From the NCBI GenBank assembly GCA_947646735.1, contig CANTFK010000631.1, forward strand, positions 1 to 64,000: 64,000 bases of DNA, given 5' to 3'. Made by a program: the position numbers and the translations under genes. A model generated the notes under the pieces. The model had not been told where the DNA came from. It was given only the letters and a program-made list of their open reading frames with translations, and did not search any database. Below, piece after piece: positions 56,833 to 64,000 of this stretch. The stretch's first letter is position 1. Each line of letters begins with the position of its first letter. The stretch comes from Peronospora farinosa. Its lineage: Eukaryota > Oomycota > Peronosporomycetes > Peronosporales > Peronosporaceae.

Positions 56833-57816
56833 TGCGGTGCTCGCCTTTTGGCTAGGAGCAGGGTTTCGGCTTTGCCGATTTGAACGTTGCTTTCGCAACG
56901 GACAGTTAGGGCGGAGATGCCTAGTGCTTCCGCACATGTAACATCTACGGATGCTACCTTGCTGCTCAGCAGCTTGAAGCTCAGCTTCTTCAGCATGGCT
57001 GAGGTCCATGGGTTCCGCCCTATTAGAGGTATTTGATTGATACCAGGGCAGACCATATCGAGCAGATTTAAAATTGAATTCAGCGTTAAATGCTACGCTT
57101 ACTGCCTCCTCAAAAGTTGAAGGCTGGACACGGAAAACTTCCGTCCTGGCGACCCCAGTGCGAAGTCCCTCCATAAAAATGGTTACTCGGACTTCCTCTG
57201 CCAGTGGGTCCTGCTGCATAGCAGCAATGAGAGTTCTCAACTCTTGGACATAGTCCGACAATTCCTTCTTACCCTGTCGGGTAGCTAGGAAGCGTGAGCG
57301 CACACGATAAGCCTGATTAGGCGGTGCAAACACACAAGTTAATTGCTTTTTAAGCATCTCCCATGTGGGAAATGCATCATTTACAGAGACACCGCTCGTT
57401 AGAGCCCACTCTCTAGCTCTTCCACCGAGCTTAGAAATGGCCAAGCCAACTCGTTGCTTATCGGATGCAAGCATGGCGGCATCCATTGCCATTTCAACTT
57501 CTCGGATCCAGAGGAGAAGGTTCTCTCCCTCCTTCCCCTCGAAGGTCTTGACACTTAAAACAAGTGGACGAGCCTTTGGCTCTGCATCGGTCACAGGTAC
57601 CGGAATGTACTGTATAGGCGCGGCTGACGCTGCCTGGTCATGGACCTGCCCGAGGAGCGTTGCCTCATAACGCATAAAGGCCTCAAGACGAGCATTTAGA
57701 ACCTCGGGGCCTTGGGCCAAAAGGGCCTCGATTTGATCGGGCCCGACGAACGCCGATAGTTTATCTAAGGCGAGTCGCTGTGCCTCAGAGAGGTGATTTT
57801 GATTCTCCATTCTCAC
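56809..57816 (-). CDS. Gypsy-2 gag
   Basis: 335-residue capsid/nucleocapsid protein. Retrotransposon gag core at about 80-240 ([58 protein letters not shown]) and one CCHC zinc knuckle near residue 292 ([14 protein letters not shown]). The start codon lies only 55 bp inside the 5' LTR, so the leader is very short. It ends at TAG inside the hairpin described at 56789-56832. Confidence 0.9.
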   Translation of the reverse strand: MRMENQNHLSEAQRLALDKLSAFVGPDQIEALLAQGPEVLNARLEAFMRYEATLLGQVHDQAASAAPIQYIPVPVTDAEPKARPLVLSVKTFEGKEGENLLLWIREVEMAMDAAMLASDKQRVGLAISKLGGRAREWALTSGVSVNDAFPTWEMLKKQLTCVFAPPNQAYRVRSRFLATRQGKKELSDYVQELRTLIAAMQQDPLAEEVRVTIFMEGLRTGVARTEVFRVQPSTFEEAVSVAFNAEFNFKSARYGLPWYQSNTSNRAEPMDLSHAEEAELQAAEQQGSIRRCYMCGSTRHLRPNCPLRKQRSNRQSRNPAPSQKASTAGENVDSQ

Positions 57817-57871
57817 AGAGGGTCAGTCTTTAAAAGACTCAGGTGTAGGATTGACTACTAGTGCTACCAAG

Positions 57872-58512
57872 TGTAGCGGAGCTACACAGCTCTTTAGCCA
57901 GAGGAAGACTTTCGGCTGGAAGCCTCTTAGTTCTAGAGAACTAAATAGAGTGAAGGCTAAAAGCCACTTAGTTCTGAGGAACTAATTAAACGACTTAAAG
58001 TCACCCTGTTCTAAGGAACTAGGAAAGAGCCTTTTAATCAATCAAGCAATGTGCTTAAGGTTCAGAGAACCAACGCACAGAGTGCAAGAACAAGCTAGAA
58101 GCTTAGGGGTTCAGAGAACCAATGCACGAAGTGCACAAGAGAACAAGTCAGAACGACTTGCGATCTTAAACTCAAAAGGAGAACTGATTTTATTTATGCT
58201 TTAAGATTTTATGAATAGTCCTACTTTAAGTACACTACACTAGATTAATTACTATTATAGTAATTATTATATGCAGACTTTGCTATTGGACGACGTATCG
58301 TCTAAACATCTGTGTATGATGTACTTAATACAGCGTTAGTGATTTATCGAATCCCAATCGATAAGATACGGTATTACCGAATACCGTATTATAACGCTCA
58401 TACTTAATACCTCTCTAACGAGAAGTATAATAATGCATTATATGCAATACAAAGGAGAATTTAAGCGTAAACTCTCGGAAAGACGTTACAACCGTCGTGT
58501 AACCCCGTTACA
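57872..58512 (-). repeat. Gypsy-2 5' LTR
   Basis: 641 bp, near-identical to 50394-51033; followed on the right by the CAATG target site. Confidence 0.92.
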
Positions 58513-58919
58513 CAATGTCTGCGACGTCCTCAACATGGATCGTCGATCGTTCCTAGAAGGATGATCTTTAACCTCGTGCTAATGTCTTTTCGCTGCCATT
58601 TTTAATGAAAGGACTGGTATATGTGTGCTATTTTATTGCTGGCTGAACTCTCGCTTGTTCTGTGCTTACCGAACGCCAGTACCATTGTGGATCAAGTTTA
58701 CGACTATCAAAAGTAATTTTAGATGACAAGATGCAAAAAAATATACTCAGGTCTTAGTTCGCAAACCTTTGCTATCTCTAAGCCTGTTCAACGTTTTAGA
58801 TCGTTCCTGTCCTGTCCTGACTCGATCTTGACCACAATCACTTATTGCGCCATCGCAGCAACATCATCACCACGACGTCATTCGGCTCGACAGGGTTCCG
58901 CTTTCTGCTAGAGCGTTTC
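58513..58919. other. Downstream flank of Crinkler gene
   Basis: Starts with the CAATG target copy (58513-58517). No gene recognised. Confidence 0.4.
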
Positions 58920-60650
58920 CTAGTCACTGAAACCTGCAGCTGATGCTACTTCTTCAGCCAAACGATCGAGATTTTCTTGCGTAGCGCATTGATAATAGCT
59001 ATTAAGTGACTGCACCAGCGCCAGGCTCAGCGAATTCTCGTAAGGGAGTCTCAGAATGGAACGTGTAAGTATTTCAGCATCCCGTCGTTTCAAATAAGGG
59101 GTCGCATTATCTCCTATCACAAGATCAATCCAGAGAGTCTTCTCCTCAGTGAGGATCACATTCGGCACACGAGGATCTCCATGAGCCAAGTTATTCGCAT
59201 GAAGCTGCCATAACATGTAAAAGAGGCTTCGTACTTTCTCTCGAGTCGTTGGTCGCGGTAGAGGTTTCCCGACAGGACACAGTAATAGCGCACCGCTTTC
59301 CATAGTTGCGGTGACATCTCCAATAGGTTTAATCGTCAAGCCTGTGTGCTCGGCCATTAACAAGGCTCGTCGCTCCCGATAAAGACGTTCCACATCCGTT
59401 GCGATTTTCAGCGCGAAAATCTTTCCATCCTGCCCAGTAACCTTGAAAACGCGTCCGTATGCACCACGGCCGAGAAATGCATCGCCTTCCACCACATTAA
59501 CATGTAATGCCTCGCAGGCATTGGTCAAGTATGCCACTCACGGCGACGTGTTCTCACAAATAAAATTCTGAAACAATGATTTCGAGCCTTTGTCGACCCA
59601 CTTCGCCTTTTGAACTCTGTAAACATCAGCCTTGTAGCTACTGATTAACCAGAATGACTGACGGTCAAAAAGAATGGCGTATGCTGTCTCCTCGGGGCAA
59701 AGGTTTTGCAGGTATTTTACCACTTGGCCAAACGCAGCGTTATATATACTAAGCTTGCTTTCGAACAGGATGAGGCAGTCGAACAATTCTTCTTCTGCAA
59801 CTCCAAATCGAAATCCATCCGGGCAATGAACACGATATTGCGGTTCTGGCTTGACACGATACATTCCAGGATGGGTCGCAAATCCATCCGGTTTGAGGTG
59901 TTTGCTCTTATACAATTTAAAACCCTGAGAGAACCATTGATACCTCTCACTATTCACGTATACCAAACCACAGCTTTCTAGTATGCTGCTGAAGAAAGGA
60001 GTAATAAATGCGTCCAAATCAGCCTCATTCGTAATGACATCAGCTTTAATCTGAGTCTCCTTCGACCAAAATGCTTCTTCGTCCTCGACTGGTGCAAAAT
60101 CGATGACCTGCTTTTTTACTTCCAATTTTATTTGCTCTTGCGCACCAAGTGCCGCATTCGACAAGGACTTTGACGATTTGTGTGGCAAAGAGGCCACCGC
60201 TTGCTCAAGCTGCTGTGCAGCTCGCAATAAACGATTAATGTCTTCTCGCATCCGTACTGCCTCATCGACATCTTGAGCTTGTACGTGCTGAAACGGAACT
60301 ACCACCAGCACGTGAATTTGTTCTGGCAATGGCTGCGACATCTTGTTATCATCAAAGAGCCAACGCTGTAAGGTTCTCGTTGCCATCACTTGCTTTACAC
60401 CAATCATCTGCTGGATATTTGAATGTGTCTTCCCTGTATATAGCAGTTGCGCAGCAACATCGTCGTCCTTTAGCCACTTGTCGTCCGTTCCCTTTGCCAG
60501 GAAAAGTTGCAGGTTACGCGCAGGACCTTGGAGATCTTCATTCTTCGCCTTAATAACCTTCTTTAAGTCCCCCACACTCTGAGTCACATCGATCTCCACA
60601 GAAAACGCACTTCCCTTCACACCAACAATGGCGCAGAACAGCTTTACCAT
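58920..60650 (-). pseudogene. Crinkler (CRN) effector with kinase-like C-terminal domain, split by an in-frame TGA
   Basis: N-terminal module of Crinkler proteins: start MVKLFCAIVGVKGSAFSVEI, the translocation motif LQLFLAK (about residues 48-54), a DWL-type segment, and HVLVVVP at about 112-118 marking the end of the module. A middle domain follows (e.g. YRVHCPDGFRFGVAEEELFD). A single TGA at 59540-59538 interrupts the frame, which continues in phase into a kinase-like domain: glycine loop LGRGAYGRVFKV, Lys in FALKIA, catalytic loop AHGDPRVPN, and IDL in the DFG position. CRN proteins act in the host nucleus, and CRN8-type members have kinase activity. The stop would leave only the N-terminal and middle parts. 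A Met further upstream (60674) is disfavoured because MVKLFCAI is the family start. Confidence 0.8.
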
Positions 60651-60681
60651 GATTTTGAGCCACAATATTCGCAAATATATT

Positions 60682-61265
60682 TGTAACAGGGCATCTACTT
60701 ACACGTAAAAATTAAGTAATATACTTAATGTTTGGTCTAAAAGTATCCATGATTACTTTTGACCTGTCACTTGGGTGCGATACACAAACGTGATCCACCC
60801 TCGTGAATGTGATATCCATTGATGGATTCACATGGGAAGGGATGACGCTAGTTGAAGCTAGGCATCGCGACGTCTCAGAAGGACGTCAGTTGCGATCTTA
60901 AATCTAGATTTAAGTTCATGCGTCAGGATACGCTTCTGAAAAGTCGCGTATCCGATCTATATTTATAGCCAATCAGTAGTTAAGTTAGTATTTAATTAAA
61001 ATTCATTAAATATAGCTCAGTCTTGAATTTAAGCACAGCGCACGAGAAGCTGAAAAGCTTCTGCGTGACGTCGGTGCCTTCTTGTTAAGAAGTTCGTTGC
61101 ACTCTCGCTAAAGTGAGACGCAACTAGTGGTACGACTGCTTAAGCAGTCGACCAACCGCTTATCCACCCTCGCACGCGAAGGTAAGACGGTCTAACCGCT
61201 TCCTCGCCTGTGCTGAAGGTGTGTGCTCGTAGTACGAGGCAACTGCGTAGGAGCGCCCGTCTACA
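60682..61265 (+). repeat. Solo LTR of the Gypsy-1 family
   Basis: Reads TGTAACAGGGCATC to CCCGTCTACA on the plus strand, the orientation opposite to Gypsy-1. It aligns with 32607-33185 and 40109-40709 (shared blocks such as GCAGTCGACCAACC, CTGCGTGACGTCGGTG and TTGATGG). No matching internal sequence on either side and no clear target-site duplication, so it is an old solo LTR. It lies 31 bp upstream of the Crinkler start codon and may carry its promoter or lie over it. Confidence 0.82.
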
Positions 61266-62813
61266 GGTTTCTTATACGACTATACAGGGGCCAAAACGTG
61301 AGACATCCTTCCGTTCTGCATGGCTGACTACCAAAAATCATAATATTGATCCCGCTGAGCGAACGACTTAGACAAGTAAGATTTCTCTAGCGTTATTCGG
61401 AGCTGGTTCACTAAACAAGTCACATCCTTTCCTTCAATGTTTCTTATGGTTACGATGCTGAACGTGTCGCCGTCATGGATGCCGCCTTGCTGACTACTGG
61501 TTGTAATGAAGTATGCACGCAGTCACAGACGCCCGAGCACCTATTTTCCGCTATTGAGATCATGCGCTTGCAGAATATTAATACTTTGCAGAACAAGGTG
61601 GATCGGGTTAAGGACGATGCCACTGTAGCTCAGCACGAGAAGATGACAAAATTTGTGGCCGCTACGGCCCCCTCGGCTCCCCGATTACCCCTATTTCGGC
61701 CGTGGTCAAGTACAATATGGACGTGGCTGGAGAAGCTCACGGAGAACGTGATGCAGGTCGCCCAGCGTTTGTCCAAGCAGTGTCTGAGCTGCGTGGCCGG
61801 AAGACCCTGGAATTGAGGTGTGATGTGGATTATTTTGAGCTGCCGTATGCTTTAGTGTCGATATTGAATTACGATGTTATATACACAAGCTGTACCGTTG
61901 CCATTCGCTGGATCTTTAGGACATTAACGTAAGTATCTTTTAGCGACGTGAAAATGTCGAGCATATTTCTTTCAGTGTTTCTGATGTCTCATGTTAGTTC
62001 ATTATATAGCAGTCTTGTGAATGAGGCTTTCCATCAAGAAGTGATGCGACTTTGATAAACATGGCAACAGACTGCTGTACGCATCAATTCTTTACTAGAC
62101 TTCAGATCCACTTCCTGCGATGTTGCCAGCATCTTAAACGTCTTTGCATAAATATCGCAGTACTGTAGTCCATTCAGCAACAGCTTCTTCGATATGTCCT
62201 GTTGGCGAATGAACTCTTCGGGTATGTTAATGCCTTTCAGAGCTTTGCATCTCTGCACTGCAAACCGCACCGACCTTGCCATCTTCGGAACTCAGGTAAA
62301 AGAGACTATTTGGCTCAAATTTGGTCAATCGTCGGTACACTAGCAAATTTTTCTTGTGCTTGGAAACGAGGTGGAAATCCCTTACGCACAGCAGTGTGGT
62401 TTACCAATACCCAGCAAGCCCATCACAATACTTTTCTTCGTATGCAAGTATTCACGCTATTGTGAAAAGACTCTTGAAACTATCCATCCAGCATTTTCCA
62501 TTCGCCAAACTTTTCCACTTTGGTACGTACATCTACCCAAGCTGCTCATATACGAAGGGCTCTTGTGTACAGCAATGACACCCCGCTCGTTCAGTAGAAT
62601 GCATTCCTCAGCGTATTTTATGGCTCGTTCAGTACAATGGCGGGTGGAAGCTGTACATTTGCTGTAATCGAAACAACATTCGCAACCTGTGCTGGCAACT
62701 TACCAGCACGTGTACCGGAATATTCCAGCTGCAACATCCTCCTCGAGACTTGAATCCGCATAGCTTCCTCCATGTAGCCAATTAACCACGCTGACTGCGC
62801 TTCCGCACCGTCT
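61266..62813. other. 1.5 kb with possible unidentified minus-strand exons
   Basis: No recognised gene. Minus-strand frames at 62034-62282 (FIRQQDISKKLLLNGLQYCD) and 62618-62872 (AWLIGYMEEAMRIQVSRRML) have good amino-acid composition and could be exons or remnants of one gene; the second runs into the duplicated segment. A plus-strand frame at 61475-61816 has no known motif. Confidence 0.35.
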
Positions 62814-64000
62814 ACAGCGTCAGACCACTGATGTAACTCACGCTTTGCTTCACCTTTGCATCCGTCAGCCATGCTTCGCGGCCCTTATCTTTCTGTGCCA
62901 GGAGGAGCGCTGGTCCATGGCATTACATGAGATTGTCACCAACTTCATCTCTTTGATTGCCCTTTTCAAGTGTCCCACTGACTTGTTGTAATGGAGTCCA
63001 CAGGAAAGATTCTTGCTTTTTCAACCAGCACACACATTTGATAAAGCAGTACCATTTTCCTACAGCTGAGAAATTGTCGAAGGAGATAATTTGTCAAGTC
63101 AGCAAAAGCGAATTAAAGCGATGGGTCAGCACTGAAAAAGCAGAAAGGTCAGAGGTATCAATGGCAGTGGACAAAACTATCTTCCTGTGAAATGGGGTTA
63201 GTTAGACGACAGCCTCTATCGAAAACTAGCAAATGAATTTCTCGTCCTACAAAAGTGAGACTGAAATTACGCTCGTCTGGCCTGGCTTGCTCATCTTGCT
63301 CATTGCTCCATTGCCTTCTCGCGGACCTTGTCTTGATATGACTCATCACATGTGCTAACGTCGAGCTGTCCTCATAAATTCAATGCAGCACACAACGTCA
63401 CAGTTTAGCAGCATGAAGAGCTCTCCCGCTTCGATGATGTGCAACTGAGATCAATCGTTTCAGGTACGTAACTGCAGCAGCCAAAACAACACGGGTTCAA
63501 GACAACTTTATACAAATCACCACACATTTGCAATTCTACCTTATACTGGTATACGTACATATCGTCTTCATGGCCCTTGTGCAAAGCCGAAGCAGCAATT
63601 GTCTGAAACGCTTCTTCCACACTCGTCGCTTCTTTCGCACTTGTTTCATAGTGCTGAATTGGCTAAATCACTCCCACCGTAATAAACATCAACACCAATC
63701 ATGTAATTGCAGCACTGTCATATCCACTCACCTGTTGGACGTTCTTTCCACGGCACCACTCGTGCGCCTTCTCCTTGGGAACCTGCACCACGATTATGAT
63801 AAGTCATTCAACAGCCACAATTTCTAGACCCTCAGCCCAAGTCAATTATTTCTCCTCACTCTTCGTTCCGACTCCTTGTCCACCTTGTTACCCAGTACAA
63901 TAAACGGAAAGGCATCCGAGTCTCTTGGTCCTGCCTGTGCCAAGAACTCGTCTCGCCACGTGTCCAGCTTCTCAAAAGACTACAATGAAACGATAGAAAT
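62814..64000. repeat. Duplicated segment, copy 2 (no Copia insertion)
   Basis: Corresponds to 40711-40932 plus 46211-47175. The Copia insertion point is a single CACAC at 63031-63035. Left of this point the copies differ at about a dozen sites in 220 bp; right of it I see only one difference in about 965 bp. The match is cut by the window end. Confidence 0.88.
63405..64000 (-). CDS. Rab7-like GTPase, C-terminal part (continues past window)
   Basis: Same exons as 46580-47175: last exon ending [41 protein letters not shown] and [18 protein letters not shown], separated by short introns. The sequence appears identical to copy 1 in this part. The N-terminal half lies outside the window, so this could be the intact parent gene. 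Rab7 controls late endosome and vacuole traffic; the double-Cys end is geranylgeranylated in Rab proteins. Confidence 0.7.

Larger units (their letters stand above)
50394..58512 (-). mobile_element. Young Ty3/Gypsy chromovirus (Gypsy-2)
   Basis: 8.1-kb element on the minus strand with LTRs 50394-51033 and 57872-58512 that differ at only about ten positions by eye, and a perfect 5-bp target duplication. The primer site (57871-57853 on the minus strand) is TTGGTAGCACTAGTAGTC, the same as in Gypsy-1. A purine tract (GGTGGGGGAGGG, 51045-51034) precedes the 3' LTR. Order from the 5' end: gag (57816), protease ORF, pol with reverse transcriptase, RNase H, integrase and chromodomain, then an antisense ORF before the 3' LTR. 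Apart from one in-frame TAA between protease and reverse transcriptase, the frames are intact. Confidence 0.93.

Noticed and set aside
59500..59541. Intron starting GTGAGT at the Crinkler stop codon
   Set aside because: The donor looks good, but the only near acceptor gives a tiny intron and removes residues just before the kinase glycine loop; Crinklers are usually intronless, so a nonsense codon is simpler.

Overview
This window is nuclear DNA from an oomycete, most likely a Peronosporales species (Phytophthora or a downy mildew). The evidence is short GT-AG introns, tightly packed housekeeping genes, a Crinkler-type effector, two small secreted proteins with RXLR-like/EER motifs, and chromodomain-bearing Ty3/Gypsy elements. 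The species cannot be fixed from sequence alone. Exon boundaries were found by reading splice sites and reading-frame phase by eye. No alignments or searches were run.

Layout. 1-550: remains of two nested LTR retrotransposons. 0.6-22.2 kb is a gene-dense block: a domesticated CENP-B/pogo-like transposase (+), an acidic PH-like protein (-), RNase P/MRP subunit RPP40 (+), the TPR scaffold SKI3/TTC37 (-, nine exons), a mitochondrial Nma111/Deg7-like double protease (+, six exons), an Arg-rich STPR-like protein (+), a TruA-type tRNA pseudouridine synthase (+, five exons), a GT4 glycosyltransferase (-, three exons) and a ubiquitin E2 (-, four exons). 22.2-32.6 kb is sparse: a GC-rich repeat family, a BK-like potassium channel with two RCK domains (-, four exons), and two inverted paralogous RXLR-like effector genes on either side of it.

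32.6-64 kb is mostly transposons and broken genes. A decayed Gypsy element (Gypsy-1, 32607-40709, -) abuts a duplicated segment holding part of a Rab7-like gene. That segment is split by a decayed Copia element (40933-46205, +) with a recognisable target-site duplication. Next to the truncated Rab7 lies a decayed GCN2-like eIF2-alpha kinase. A young Gypsy element (Gypsy-2, 50394-58512, -) has near-identical LTRs and a perfect CAATG target duplication. It is followed by a Crinkler effector gene split by one in-frame stop, a solo LTR of the Gypsy-1 family, and a second copy of the Rab7 segment without the Copia insertion, cut by the window end.

The most unusual signals are in the Gypsy elements. 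Both carry an open or formerly open reading frame on the opposite strand between pol and the 3' LTR; in Gypsy-2 it is intact, about 427 codons long, and overlaps the chromodomain-coding end of pol. In both, gag and protease are offset by -1 with a hairpin folded over the gag stop codon, and Gypsy-1 keeps a canonical GGGAAAT slippery heptamer in the right phase. Gypsy-2 also has a 90-bp coding tandem repeat between protease and reverse transcriptase, and one in-frame TAA separates those two domains.
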